Shown here piece by piece: positions 1 to 8,589 of a DNA stretch of 64,000 bases. Source of the stretch: Bacillus sp. es.036. GTDB taxonomy: Bacteria; Bacillota; Bacilli; Bacillales; Guptibacillaceae. The stretch is from assembly GCF_002563635.1 (NCBI RefSeq), contig NZ_PDIZ01000001.1:2108001-2172000 (forward strand). The letters are read 5' to 3'. The translations under genes and the position numbers were made by a program. The notes under the pieces were generated by a model, which saw only the letters and a program-made list of their open reading frames with translations, was not told the origin of the DNA and ran no database searches. The stretch's first letter is position 1. Every line of letters begins with the position of its first letter.

Positions 1-770
1 TACGCTTTTTCTCTTGTCACACCAATTCGTATCATTAGCCAGAAAAACAAACCTCCTATGACGCCAACGTGCAAACCCGATACAGCAAGAACATGACTCA
101 AACCTAATTCTTGATAAGCATCAGTGACATCAGGGGGTAATAAGCTGCGATCGCCAACAAGTAACGATGCCGCTAGCCCTTGAAGTTGAATAGGAAAAAC
201 AACTGTAATATCAGATACAACTTTCTGCCGGTATTGTTGAATCTTTACGATCAGTGATTTGGAATGTGGTAAGCAAGTTGGTTTTTCATTCAGTTCAAAA
301 ATCCAGTGAATTTTTTTATGATAAAGGTAACGTTCGTAGTCAAAAAGAGAGGGAATTCTTAGGGGGGATGGGGGTTTCAGCGTCCCTGATAAACGACACA
401 AGTGACCTACTTTTAAATTTCTCAAATCATTCTTTTCCACTTCTGATGATAAATAATACTGTACCTTTAAATTCTCATTCATTGTGGAAGCTTCAAAAGA
501 AAGAGAATCACCATCAACTTGAGGCAGCGAAGAAATCTTCCCATTTAAGGCTACTTCACCTTCTTTTAAAGAGGTGATATTGGTACTATTTGTGAAAACT
601 GTATAACTAAAAGATAATAGGAAGGTAAGAGTAGCTAACAATAGTAGCCCTCTCTTACCTTTCCATAACCATATCAACAAAATACTACTCACAGAAACGG
701 CATAGTAGGAATCAACACTGAACACACCAAGTAGCGAAGAAAGCGCTAGCACCCACAGGTTTCCTTTCAT
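1..770 (-). CDS. comEC: ComEC, DNA uptake channel, N-terminal part (runs off window)
   Basis: The reverse strand reads as one open frame from an ATG at 770 to the window edge (about 256 codons, no stop). ComEC is the membrane channel that carries single-stranded DNA into the cell during natural competence. The N-terminal part begins with hydrophobic segments and continues into a soluble domain of the DUF4131 kind. The segment LSHVLAVSGLHVG near residues 229-241 is the hallmark start of the ComEC/Rec2 competence domain. Its ATG shares one base with the stop of comEB (TAATG), so the two are translationally coupled in the order comEA-comEB-comEC. The C-terminal part, including any metallo-beta-lactamase domain, lies outside the window. 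No frameshift was seen. Confidence 0.93.
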   Translation of the reverse strand, partial: MKGNLWVLALSSLLGVFSVDSYYAVSVSSILLIWLWKGKRGLLLLATLTFLLSFSYTVFTNSTNITSLKEGEVALNGKISSLPQVDGDSLSFEASTMNENLKVQYYLSSEVEKNDLRNLKVGHLCRLSGTLKPPSPLRIPSLFDYERYLYHKKIHWIFELNEKPTCLPHSKSLIVKIQQYRQKVVSDITVVFPIQLQGLAASLLVGDRSLLPPDVTDAYQELGLSHVLAVSGLHVGVIGGLFFWLMIRIGVTREKA

Positions 771-1333
771 TACATACCGTATAGTTTGGAAGCTTTCTCA
801 TATAGTGGCCTTACTTCATTTGTATCAAGACCTGACGCTGAAAGTTTGTCCAATAAATCCGCAGTTAAATTAAGCTTTTCTTGACTATTCGTATCAAGGA
901 TCATCTCTTCTAGTTCAACTTGTCTGACTGTTACGCCAGCATCTTCAAATAGCTCAACCGCATAAGGATAATTTTTATAATTCTCTGCATAAATCACTGT
1001 TTTAATTCCTGCCTGTATAATCGCTTTACAGCAGTTAATACAAGGAAAATGAGTGACGTAAATTTCAGCTCCGGTTGTTTGCACACCAAATTTAGCGCAT
1101 TGAATAATGGCATTCATCTCAGCATGAATCGTTCGAACACAATGATTGTCGATTACATAACACCCTTCGTCAATACAATGAACGCCACCTGATACAGATC
1201 CGTTGTATCCACCTGCAATCATCCTTTTATCTCTTACAATTGTTGCGCCAACCGTTAAACGAGTACATGTGCTTCTAAGAGCAAGTAAATGGCTTTGGGC
1301 CATAAAATACTGATCCCACGAAATACGTTCCAT
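770..1333 (-). CDS. comEB: ComEB, dCMP deaminase-like protein
   Basis: This 187-residue protein belongs to the cytidine/deoxycytidylate deaminase family. The zinc site is complete: HAE at residues 70-72 supplies the histidine and catalytic glutamate, and PCINCC near 97-102 supplies the two cysteines (98 and 101). Family members convert dCMP to dUMP. In Bacillus the gene sits in the comE operon, although it is not thought to be essential for DNA uptake. The start at 1333 follows a purine-rich GGGGGGAAATCC ribosome site. It lies between comEA and comEC, as in B. subtilis, with the comEC start overlapping its stop. Confidence 0.95.
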   Translation of the reverse strand: MERISWDQYFMAQSHLLALRSTCTRLTVGATIVRDKRMIAGGYNGSVSGGVHCIDEGCYVIDNHCVRTIHAEMNAIIQCAKFGVQTTGAEIYVTHFPCINCCKAIIQAGIKTVIYAENYKNYPYAVELFEDAGVTVRQVELEEMILDTNSQEKLNLTADLLDKLSASGLDTNEVRPLYEKASKLYGM

Positions 1334-1396
1334 GGATTTCCCCCCAATGTTTTATCTTCTATTAGTTTGATCGAAATAATCCTGCTAGTCAATGAC

Positions 1397-2008
1397 TCAT
1401 TGAACCGTTATAAGATCCTTTAACTTTTCAAACGTTTTTTCTCCTATTCCACTAATATTTTGTAAATCCTCACTAGCACTGAAAGGACCATTTTCTTCCC
1501 GATATTGAATAATCGCTTCTGCTTTTGCTGGCCCAATACCCGGAAGTTCTTGAAGTTCAATAAGATCCGCCGTATTGATGGAAATAAGTCCTGACTCGGC
1601 AGTCACACTTCCAGCAGCCACTGTGGTTTCTCCTTTTATAGGAACGTAAATCATCATCTCATCGATCACTTTACCAGCGAGGTTCAGCTGAGCTTGATCT
1701 GCTTCTTCAAGAAACCCACCAGCCTTCTGAATAACATCTTTCACACGCCCATTCCCACTAACTTCGTACACACCTGGTGTGACCACGGCCCCCTTTACAT
1801 CTACGAGCACAATCGTTACCTCACTTTCTTGAGCAGGCAGAGGAACTTCTTTGTCTTCGACCCCCTCCTCTACTTCTTCTTCAAACACAAACTGGTCTTC
1901 CTCGCCTTTAGGTAAATCGTAATAAAAGAATACAGCCATTCCAACTGCTAACAAAATGATACTGAGAAGAACTTTCTCCCTTGTATTAAACGCTTTCAGA
2001 TACTTCAT
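1397..2008 (-). CDS. comEA: ComEA, competence DNA receptor
   Basis: ComEA is the membrane-anchored receptor that binds double-stranded DNA outside the cell and hands it to ComEC. The 203-residue protein has one membrane segment at about 13-29, an acidic linker (about 34-55, rich in Glu), an SLBB domain at about 66-125 that would allow assembly on DNA, and a pair of helix-hairpin-helix motifs at the C-terminus (LPGIGPAKAEAI near 155-166 and ISGIGEKTFEKL near 185-196) that grip the DNA backbone. Length and order match the B. subtilis protein. The gene is first in the comE operon and is transcribed away from comER; in B. subtilis this operon depends on ComK. Confidence 0.96.
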   Translation of the reverse strand: MKYLKAFNTREKVLLSIILLAVGMAVFFYYDLPKGEEDQFVFEEEVEEGVEDKEVPLPAQESEVTIVLVDVKGAVVTPGVYEVSGNGRVKDVIQKAGGFLEEADQAQLNLAGKVIDEMMIYVPIKGETTVAAGSVTAESGLISINTADLIELQELPGIGPAKAEAIIQYREENGPFSASEDLQNISGIGEKTFEKLKDLITVQ

Positions 2009-2109
2009 TGGGTATTCATACCTTTCGAATGTTTCATGTTCTTAAACATATAATGAGACTTTCTTACATATGTTTTAGGAGAAATGAGTATGGAAGGAGG
2101 GGGAGTTTA

Positions 2110-2946
2110 TTGAAAATCGGTGTCATAGGTACCGGCAATATGGGGACGATTCTTGTATCTTCCTTTATTGATTCTTGCGCCGTAATACCTTCCCATCTCA
2201 CAATTGTAAATCGTTCAAGTGAAAAGGCTTCGAAACTTAAACAGCAATATCCTTCACTAAATGTTGTCAAAAGTGCAGATGAAGTCGTTAAAAAGTCTGA
2301 TATGATCTTTATTTGTGTCAAACCTCATGAATATTTTCCGCTATTCAAAAAGATACGGTCTAATTTAAAACAACAGCAGTTAATCGTTTCCATCACAAGT
2401 CCAATTAAGGTAAGTGAGATTGAATCATTCGTTACTTGTGACGTAGCTAGAGCCATTCCAAGTATTACGAACAGAGCTCTTAGTGGCGCATCACTTGTTA
2501 CGTTCGGAAGTCGTTGTTCTGAAGCAAACAAAGTAAAGCTACTTTATCTGATGTCACAAATTTCTACGCCAATTGAAACAGACGAGGATATCACAAGGGT
2601 TTCTTCTGATATTGTGAGTTGTGGCCCAGCTTTTCTAAGTTATTTGATTCAACAATTTATTGAAGGAGCAGTGACAGAAACAAACATATCAAATGAGCAA
2701 GCTACGATCCTTGCCACAGAAATGCTCATTGGTATGGGGAAGCTACTTGAAAAAGATTATTTTTCTTTAGAAACTTTACAGCGAAAGGTAACCGTCAAAG
2801 GTGGCGTTACAGGAGAGGGATTAAAGGTTCTTGAAGCAGAAACTGGAGAGATGTTTCATCATTTGATTCAGAGCACTCATAGAAAGTTTAAGGAAGATCG
2901 CGAAGGAATTAAAGTACAATTTAAGGAAGAGTCGAAGCAGAAATAG
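2110..2946 (+). CDS. comER: ComER, pyrroline-5-carboxylate reductase-like protein
   Basis: The predicted protein (278 residues) resembles ProC: a Rossmann GxGxxG (IGVIGTGNMG) at the extreme N-terminus, then a P5C reductase dimerisation domain with the VKGGVTGEG segment near the C-terminus. In Bacillus the family member beside comEA, transcribed in the opposite direction, is ComER. It has been linked to sporulation and biofilm entry rather than shown to make proline. The frame is open back to 2008, but a TTG at 2110 behind a very strong GGAAGGAGGGGGAG site gives the family's usual N-terminus, so I start there. A TATAAT at 2049-2054 could serve its promoter, but I see no convincing -35. Confidence 0.9.
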   Translation: MKIGVIGTGNMGTILVSSFIDSCAVIPSHLTIVNRSSEKASKLKQQYPSLNVVKSADEVVKKSDMIFICVKPHEYFPLFKKIRSNLKQQQLIVSITSPIKVSEIESFVTCDVARAIPSITNRALSGASLVTFGSRCSEANKVKLLYLMSQISTPIETDEDITRVSSDIVSCGPAFLSYLIQQFIEGAVTETNISNEQATILATEMLIGMGKLLEKDYFSLETLQRKVTVKGGVTGEGLKVLEAETGEMFHHLIQSTHRKFKEDREGIKVQFKEESKQK

Positions 2947-3000
2947 CGAGGTGTATAGTTGAATTCGCTACGAAAAGATAAATCCCTTCAATAAAAGATA

Positions 3001-3034
3001 AAAAGAGTGATTTCAATTGAAATCACTCTTTTTA
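3001..3034. terminator. Perfect 34-bp palindrome, bidirectional terminator
   Basis: Seventeen bases on each side pair perfectly, with A-runs and T-runs at the ends. It lies between the convergent genes comER and yqeM and can end transcription from both sides. The hairpin would close at its apex, so the last pairs probably stay open. Confidence 0.85.
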
Positions 3035-3763
3035 CTATTTAACAGCTCTAAAAAATAAACGCTCGGATGACGGTGTTGGCTCTAAAGTTGTAAAATCAGA
3101 TGTCACCGAAATATTTTCAAAGCCTACTTCTCTTAGCCAGGCTAGATATTCATCGATTGCAAACGTTCTTTGGTAATGAATTTCATCAAACCGTTCATAA
3201 AGTCCTTCTTCATTTTCAACAAAGAAGCTGAGCTCATGCTCAACAGCGCCTTCTTCTGCTCCAGCAAAGCTATTCCATATATAAGATATATCATCTTCAC
3301 TACTTGCAAAGGTGTTATCAACAAAAAGGCTTTGTACTTTATAAAGAGAGTGAACATCAAATAATAATACACCACCCTGTTTCAGGTGCTGATATACGCT
3401 TGATAAGGTTGCTTTCACACCTTCTCTGTCTGTCACATAGTTCAACGAATCACAAAAAATTGTAACAACATCATACAATTCTCCAGTTTCAAGCTCTCGC
3501 ATATCCTGCTGTAGAAACTTGATTGGAAGTTTTTCACGAATAGCTTTATCCTGAGCTACAGAGAGCATATGCTCAGAAAGATCCACAGCTGTAACATCAA
3601 AACCAACTTGAGCAAGATTAATGGAACATTCTCCTGTTCCTGAGCCCAGATCGAGAACTTTTCCAGTTGCTACTTCCTTTTTGACAAGATCCACCCATTC
3701 ACCGTATGGAGCTTCTTCCATTAAACGATCGTAAACATAAGAAAAGCGTTCATATGATTGCAT
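3035..3763 (-). CDS. yqeM: YqeM, class I SAM-dependent methyltransferase
   Basis: The 242-residue protein has the class I methyltransferase motif I VLDLGSGTGE near residues 36-45, followed by AVDLSEHML (motif II), and a C-terminal extension typical of the YqeM group. The substrate is not known to me. It is the last gene of the nadD-yqeK-rsfS-yqeM run, starting 1 base after the end of rsfS, the same order as B. subtilis, which suggests a housekeeping or translation-linked task. Confidence 0.88.
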   Translation of the reverse strand: MQSYERFSYVYDRLMEEAPYGEWVDLVKKEVATGKVLDLGSGTGECSINLAQVGFDVTAVDLSEHMLSVAQDKAIREKLPIKFLQQDMRELETGELYDVVTIFCDSLNYVTDREGVKATLSSVYQHLKQGGVLLFDVHSLYKVQSLFVDNTFASSEDDISYIWNSFAGAEEGAVEHELSFFVENEEGLYERFDEIHYQRTFAIDEYLAWLREVGFENISVTSDFTTLEPTPSSERLFFRAVK

Positions 3764-3764
3764 A

Positions 3765-4118
3765 TTACGCTAGAATTTCCTCAAGTGGTAAATGTGGCGC
3801 ATCTCCCCAAAGCTTCTCAAGGTTATAATAATGGCGTTCATCTTTATGAAATATATGAACAATAACGCTGCCTAAGTCAACAAGAACCCAGCGTGCCTGA
3901 TCATAACCTTCCAGTCTCTTTATATCCATCCCTTGTTCTAATGCCTGATCTTTAATTTCTTTAGCGATTGCTTGAACTTGTTTTTCTGAATTACCGTGAC
4001 ATATTAAAAAGTAGTCCGCAATTAATGAAACTCCATTCATATTAAGTGCAACGATATCTTCTGCTCTTTTATCGTCAGCTGCTTTGGCAGCAAGGCTAAT
4101 CATTTGCTTCTCATTCAT
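3765..4118 (-). CDS. rsfS: RsfS, ribosomal silencing factor
   Basis: RsfS (Iojap/YbeB family) binds ribosomal protein uL14 on the 50S subunit and blocks joining with 30S, lowering translation when nutrients run out. The 117-residue length is normal. Conserved family stretches are visible: DIVALNMNGVSLIADYF in the first half, GYDQARWVLVDLGSVIVHIF in the second, then the RHYYNLEKLW end. The gene lies between yqeK and yqeM, its usual place in Bacillales. Confidence 0.95.
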   Translation of the reverse strand: MNEKQMISLAAKAADDKRAEDIVALNMNGVSLIADYFLICHGNSEKQVQAIAKEIKDQALEQGMDIKRLEGYDQARWVLVDLGSVIVHIFHKDERHYYNLEKLWGDAPHLPLEEILA

Positions 4119-4138
4119 TTAGTTTCCTCCATTTCTTC

Positions 4139-4705
4139 TCAGGCGTTCAACGACTTTACAATGCTGTTATATGTTAAGAATGTCGCCGGATAAATAGGCT
4201 GATTCTTTTTCATTAAAAACTGCACAGTATTCCTGAGAGACAACGCAATAGCTTGATCAAGATCTTTTTGGACAACTTCTCTAACCTCATCTACACCAGG
4301 AAATGATCTGCCCGGTTCAATGTAATCAGCAATAAACACACACTTATCCATTAACGTCATATTAGGACGTCCAGAGGTATGGTATTTGATTGCGTTTAGA
4401 ATCTCTTCGTCATTGATGCCAATCTCATAGCGTACTAAATAAGCTCCGACTGGAGCGTGCCAGAGTTCGGATGAGTACTCGAGCAAATCTTCACTAAACG
4501 ATTGATCAATAATAATTTGACGCATTTCTTCTTTAGGTCGAAACTTGGCATAATCATGAAAAACAGCTGCAATTTCGGTCCTTTGTGGATCTGCCCCATA
4601 TTTTTCAGCAAGATCAACCGCAGTATCCGTTACCCCAATCGTATGAACATAGCGATGTTCTGTTAAATGAGGCTTAACAAGCTTTAACGCTTCAGTTCGA
4701 TTCAT
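4139..4705 (-). CDS. yqeK: YqeK, HD-domain hydrolase (Ap4A hydrolase type)
   Basis: This is a 188-residue HD-superfamily phosphohydrolase. The metal-binding pattern is present as HRYVHTIGV near the N-terminus, FHDYAKF (the HD pair) and later LWHAPVGAYL. YqeK proteins have been described as symmetrical diadenosine tetraphosphate hydrolases. The frame is open further upstream to 4774, but the ATG at 4705 follows GAGGAGGGATTAT and gives the usual length, overlapping the end of nadD by 14 bases. Confidence 0.9.
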   Translation of the reverse strand: MNRTEALKLVKPHLTEHRYVHTIGVTDTAVDLAEKYGADPQRTEIAAVFHDYAKFRPKEEMRQIIIDQSFSEDLLEYSSELWHAPVGAYLVRYEIGINDEEILNAIKYHTSGRPNMTLMDKCVFIADYIEPGRSFPGVDEVREVVQKDLDQAIALSLRNTVQFLMKKNQPIYPATFLTYNSIVKSLNA

Positions 4706-5282
4706 ATAATCCCTCCTCTGCAATAAAAGTTCGGACGGATTCGGGAAGTAAATACCTTCCACTCTTTTTGTCATGTAAATTTCTTCTTAATTCACTTGAT
4801 GAGACATCAATTTGTGGAACATCAATGAGAGAAACATGGTACCGTTCTTTATCCGGATGATACCCCGGACGGTTAACCCCAATGAACGTAATCATACGAG
4901 ACAATTCATCTATTCGATGCCAGTTCGGTAAATCCTCAATCATGTCTCCACCAATAATAAAATAAAAATCGATATGTGGATAATTATCTTTCAATATTTC
5001 AATGGTATCAATCGTATATGAGCGATCATTACGTTCAAACTCAATTAAAGAAAGCTTAAAATGAGGATTTCCATCAATCGCTAACTGAGTCATCTTCATC
5101 CTTTGATGATTATCAGTAATGGCACTACCGTTTTTATGTGGCGGACGATGGCTCGGCATAAACCAGATTTCATCAAGTTTACATGTCTCGAGTACTCCTT
5201 GTGCAATCGTTAAATGTCCAAGATGAGGGGGGTCAAATGTCCCTCCAAGTAAGCCGACTCTCAACTTTTTTCCTTCAGTCAT
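4692..5282 (-). CDS. nadD: NadD, nicotinate-nucleotide adenylyltransferase
   Basis: NadD joins nicotinate mononucleotide and ATP to form deamido-NAD, the step before NadE, whose gene is also in this window (22.1 kb). The nucleotidyltransferase signature GGTFDPPHLGHL is at about 14-25 and the second site motif appears as VSSSELRRN near 160. At 196 residues it has family length. The start overlaps the yhbY stop by one base (TAATG), showing operon coupling. Confidence 0.96.
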   Translation of the reverse strand: MTEGKKLRVGLLGGTFDPPHLGHLTIAQGVLETCKLDEIWFMPSHRPPHKNGSAITDNHQRMKMTQLAIDGNPHFKLSLIEFERNDRSYTIDTIEILKDNYPHIDFYFIIGGDMIEDLPNWHRIDELSRMITFIGVNRPGYHPDKERYHVSLIDVPQIDVSSSELRRNLHDKKSGRYLLPESVRTFIAEEGLYESN

Positions 5283-5572
5283 TATGGAAGAATAATTTCT
5301 TTATTCTCTTCTGATTCTTTATACAGTACAATCATATTTCCGATAATTTGAACAAGCTCCGCTCCAGTTTCAGTGGACAATTGCTCTCCTACACTATTAC
5401 GATCTTCTTCACAATTTTGAAGAATGCTTACTTTAATAAGCTCTCTAGCCTCTAAAGCTTCCTCAATTTGCTTCGTCATATTTTCATTAACGCCACCTTT
5501 TCCTACTTGAAAAATAGGATTGAGACGATTTGCTTTTGCGCGTAAAAAACGTTTTTGTTTACCTGTTAACAT
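5282..5572 (-). CDS. yhbY: YhbY/YqeI, CRM-domain RNA-binding protein
   Basis: A 96-residue protein made of a single CRM domain. The N-terminal LTGKQKRFLRAKANRL and the VGKGGVNENM loop, matching the GxxG-type RNA-binding loop, are diagnostic. Family members associate with pre-50S ribosomal particles. It lies between aroE (7-base overlap) and nadD in the conserved yqeG-to-comER block. Confidence 0.94.
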   Translation of the reverse strand: MLTGKQKRFLRAKANRLNPIFQVGKGGVNENMTKQIEEALEARELIKVSILQNCEEDRNSVGEQLSTETGAELVQIIGNMIVLYKESEENKEIILP

Positions 5573-6411
5573 GAATATCCTCCTAACTCTTTTAAAACCG
5601 CATTTCTCATTCTTTCTCGATCAGGCGTTTCCCCTGTCCATTTTTCAAAAGCTAGAGCCCCCTGTTCAACAAACATAGAAATTCCATTATCTGTGACAGC
5701 ACCTTTTTGTTTTGAAAGTCGCATCCATTTTGTTTCAAGCGGATTATAAATAAGATCACTTACCACTGTTCCCTTATTCAAATCCTCTACGGATAAAGGC
5801 ATCCGATCAAGGTGTGGGCTCATCCCTATTGATGTTGTGTTAATAATAATATCAAAGTGAGTAAGCATCACTTCTGCTTCTTGCAGTGTTGTGGCATTTG
5901 CTGTTGTATAGGCGTGACATACACTTGTTAGATTTTCCGCCTTCTCAAGGGTACGGTTTGCGATCGTTAAGGAAAGCACACCAGCCCTAGAAATGCTAAC
6001 AGCTACGGCTCGTGCGGCCCCCCCTGCTCCAATCACAAGGACTCTTTTGTTCTTAAGATCCTTTACTTGCATTAGAGTAAGTAAAGAGAGTAAGTAACCT
6101 TTTCCATCTGTGTTTGTGCCAATATATTTACCATCACGCTTGTAAACTGTATTAACAGCACCGATATCAAGGGCTTCTTGCTCCACCTCATCTAGTAATG
6201 GGATAATGGCGACTTTATGAGGAATGGTCACGTTGAATCCCTGAATATCAAGCATCTTCATAGCCTCTACGCCATCCTCTAACTGTTCAGGTGAAAGATC
6301 AAATGCTTGGTAGTGATGTGACAAACCAAGCGCTTTAAATTCACCATTATGCATAAGTGGTGACATCGAGTGTCCAACAGGATGACCAATAAGTCCATAT
6401 AGTTTCCCCAT
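5566..6411 (-). CDS. aroE: AroE, shikimate dehydrogenase
   Basis: AroE reduces 3-dehydroshikimate to shikimate with NADPH in aromatic amino acid synthesis. The substrate domain shows HSMSPLMHN near 14-22 and NVTIPHKV with the catalytic lysine near 60-67. The cofactor domain has GAGGAARAV, and NTTSIGMSP follows. The 281-residue length is normal. It sits between yqeH and yhbY as in B. subtilis. Confidence 0.96.
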   Translation of the reverse strand: MGKLYGLIGHPVGHSMSPLMHNGEFKALGLSHHYQAFDLSPEQLEDGVEAMKMLDIQGFNVTIPHKVAIIPLLDEVEQEALDIGAVNTVYKRDGKYIGTNTDGKGYLLSLLTLMQVKDLKNKRVLVIGAGGAARAVAVSISRAGVLSLTIANRTLEKAENLTSVCHAYTTANATTLQEAEVMLTHFDIIINTTSIGMSPHLDRMPLSVEDLNKGTVVSDLIYNPLETKWMRLSKQKGAVTDNGISMFVEQGALAFEKWTGETPDRERMRNAVLKELGGYSC

Positions 6412-6421
6412 TACCTGCCTC

Positions 6422-7531
6422 CTAAATTAGTGATTTTCTGATTGAGACGCCGACACCTTCAGGAGCATAGGCTTTAACAGTTGTACCCTTTCCAGATACG
6501 GTAACCCACCCAAGTCCTGAAAAAACAATATCCATTTTTTCTTCTTTAATTCGAAGCTCATGTCCAATTAAAGAAGGAAGCTCTTTTTTCGTTTGATCAC
6601 CAGGTGGATACAGAAGTTCTCCAAGGTGGTCTCGGTAGAGCTCATCAGCTTTCTCAATCTTCGTACGGTGAATATAGAGATCGTTCGAAACATGACAAAT
6701 AAAGGACTGCCTTCCACCTTCCACAAAGTCAAGACGTGAAAGTCCTCCAAAGAAAAGGGTCTGCCCTTCATTTAATTGGAATACCTTTGGTTTTATCTCT
6801 TTTTTAGGGCTAATTAACTTTAATTCTTCAGCATTTACGAAATGAGCCATCTGATGATGATTAATAATTCCTGGAGTGTCATATAAGGTATTGCCATCAT
6901 CAAGTGGAATATCAATCAAATCAAGCGTAGTCCCTGGGAATTGACTTGTTGTGATCATTTGTTCTTCATCGCCACCAAACTCGTGGATCAGACGGTTTAC
7001 AAATGTTGATTTTCCTACATTCGTACAGCCAATAATATAAACGTCTCTTCCATCCCTTAAGCGATCAATTTCAGCAGCAACGTCCATTACACCATCGCCT
7101 TTATCTGCACTCATTAACATCACATCTGCTGGCTTTAGTCCATTTTCTTTTGAACTTGTTTGCATCCATTTCACTAACTTTGCTCTGTTCACAGATTTAG
7201 GCAGAAGGTCCACCTTGTTTCCAACTAATAATACGGGATTTCCACCCGCAAATCTTTGAATACCTGGTAACCAGCTCCCGTTAAAATCAAAAATATCAAC
7301 AATTTTGACAATAAGAGCATCCGTCTGACTAATTTCATTTAGAATCTTTAAAAAATCATCATCGGTCAACGAAACGTCTTGAATTTCATTATAATGCTTC
7401 AAACGAAAACAGCGCTGACAGATAATCACATCACGTTTAAGCGCAGAAGGCGGCGCATAGCCTAATGCGTTTTTATCTTCTGTTTGAATGTGTATGCCAC
7501 ATCCAGCACAAATGATTTGTTCATTTTCCAA
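6422..7531 (-). CDS. yqeH: YqeH, circularly permuted GTPase for 30S assembly
   Basis: YqeH is needed for small-subunit ribosome assembly. The 369-residue protein begins with a zinc finger (CAGC and CQRC pairs) and then has its GTPase motifs in permuted order: NKVDLLPK (G4) comes before GCTNVGKST (G1) and DTPGI (G3), which is the mark of this family. The frame is open to a TTG at 7546, but the TTG at 7531 has GGGAGGA at a good distance and matches the family's start just before the zinc finger. It overlaps no gene at its end; yqeG ends at its start. Confidence 0.93.
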   Translation of the reverse strand: MENEQIICAGCGIHIQTEDKNALGYAPPSALKRDVIICQRCFRLKHYNEIQDVSLTDDDFLKILNEISQTDALIVKIVDIFDFNGSWLPGIQRFAGGNPVLLVGNKVDLLPKSVNRAKLVKWMQTSSKENGLKPADVMLMSADKGDGVMDVAAEIDRLRDGRDVYIIGCTNVGKSTFVNRLIHEFGGDEEQMITTSQFPGTTLDLIDIPLDDGNTLYDTPGIINHHQMAHFVNAEELKLISPKKEIKPKVFQLNEGQTLFFGGLSRLDFVEGGRQSFICHVSNDLYIHRTKIEKADELYRDHLGELLYPPGDQTKKELPSLIGHELRIKEEKMDIVFSGLGWVTVSGKGTTVKAYAPEGVGVSIRKSLI

Positions 7532-7533
7532 AC

Positions 7534-8049
7534 CTATTCCTCCCAATTTATCTTCCCTTTACGCTTCATATAAGCAAGGAACACACTTTCCATTCTTCTA
7601 TTAAATTTCGTAAAGAACCCATCCGTTTTAGCTACAGGAACAACTAGAATGGTATGAAGTCCCATTCGATTTCCTCCAACTACATCTGTAAAGATCTGAT
7701 CTCCGATGACAACAGTATCTTCGGCTTTCAGCTTCATGTCCTTTAAAGCTTTACGGAATGCCTTTGTCATTGGCTTCCTAGCTTCATATATAAATGGTAC
7801 CTTCGCAGGGGAAGCGAACTTCTCCACTCTAGTCTTATTATTATTTGAAACGATGGTAACGAGAATACCTTCGTCACTCATTTGTTGAAACCATTTTAAT
7901 AATTCAGGCGTAGCATCTGCTCGATCCCACTCAACAAGAGTGTTATCAAGATCTGTGATAATACCTTTCACACCACGTTCTTTAAGTAGCTCCGGGCTTA
8001 TTTGAAAGATGTCTTGCACATGTTCATTTGGCAAAAAATTATTTAGCAA
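7534..8049 (-). CDS. yqeG: YqeG, HAD-family phosphatase
   Basis: A 171-residue HAD superfamily IIIA phosphatase. Motif I is DLDNTLVEW near 36-44, the second motif is TIVSNNN, and the metal-binding end is VIGDQIFTDVVGGN. The substrate is unproven for bacterial members; relatives act on phosphatidylglycerophosphate. It starts with TTG at 8049 behind an AGGAG. It is the first gene of the long operon that runs through yqeM, and it ends just inside the yqeH ribosome site. Confidence 0.9.
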   Translation of the reverse strand: MLNNFLPNEHVQDIFQISPELLKERGVKGIITDLDNTLVEWDRADATPELLKWFQQMSDEGILVTIVSNNNKTRVEKFASPAKVPFIYEARKPMTKAFRKALKDMKLKAEDTVVIGDQIFTDVVGGNRMGLHTILVVPVAKTDGFFTKFNRRMESVFLAYMKRKGKINWEE

Positions 8050-8189
8050 ATTGCAACACTCCTAGTATTAGTGACATCCCTATTGTATCAATATTTTCAT
8101 CACGCACAACTATTAACTTACAAACGAATCTAACGAAAAAAAACAAATGATATCAAAATTTTTCGACAAATAGCGTCATTTCCAAAAAA

Positions 8190-8289
8190 TGTGGATAACA
8201 TTATTAACATATACAAACCATTAAGCCATTGAAAATAAGTAAGATATAAACACTATACCCACAAATTATCCACTTTTAACTGTGGATAA
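8190..8289. promoter_or_regulatory. Cluster of DnaA boxes upstream of sda
   Basis: Two exact matches to the DnaA box TTATCCACA lie on the reverse strand at 8190-8198 and 8281-8289, and a one-mismatch copy (TTATCCACT) on the forward strand at 8266-8274. A weaker AGATCCACA is at 8340. In B. subtilis sda is controlled by DnaA, linking replication to sporulation, so these are probably regulatory boxes rather than an origin: there is no dnaA or dnaN gene nearby. The surrounding 8050-8403 stretch holds no other gene. Confidence 0.8.
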
Positions 8290-8403
8290 CGGAACGGTTG
8301 TTCTATGAATCTTTCCATGGTAAGCTAACTGCAAATAAAAGATCCACATACAAACTATGCGGAATAATCGGAGGATAGAACCTTATTTTGGAGGTGCGTA
8401 ATC

Positions 8404-8547
8404 ATGGAAAAGTTATCAGATGACTTGTTGATTGAATCCTTTTATAAGGCAAAGGAACTTAAACTTAGTAGTGAATTTATTCACCTTATTCAACGTGAAA
8501 TACAAAGACGCAGACTCGATAAACAAGTTTCTATGCTTGGGGTATAA
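8404..8547 (+). CDS. sda: Sda, sporulation checkpoint inhibitor
   Basis: This 47-residue protein starts MEKLSDDLLIESFYKAKEL and continues as a second helix with FIHLIQREIQRRRL, closely following the B. subtilis Sda helical hairpin. Sda binds the histidine kinases KinA and KinB and stops the phosphorelay when replication is blocked or newly begun. The ATG at 8404 has GGAGGTGCGTAATC before it. Position next to yqeG, pointing away, is the same as in B. subtilis. A cluster of DnaA boxes precedes it and a hairpin with a T-run follows. Confidence 0.95.
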   Translation: MEKLSDDLLIESFYKAKELKLSSEFIHLIQREIQRRRLDKQVSMLGV

Positions 8548-8552
8548 CATTC

Positions 8553-8589
8553 GCCAACCTTGATCTCATACCAGGGTTGGCCTTTTGTT
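8553..8589 (+). terminator. Terminator after sda
   Basis: GCCAACC at 8553-8559 pairs with GGTTGGC at 8575-8581, followed by CTTTTGTTT. It lies six bases after the sda stop. Confidence 0.8.

Noticed and set aside
254-577. Forward-strand open frame of 107 codons
   Set aside because: It lies antisense inside the intact comEC frame, has no good ribosome site and no recognisable domain.
1-770. Frameshifted comEC pseudogene
   Set aside because: I translated the reverse strand from 770 to 1 and found one continuous frame; it is only cut by the window edge.
8190-8289. Replication origin
   Set aside because: DnaA boxes are few, with no AT-rich unwinding trio and no dnaA/dnaN; the place before sda explains them better.
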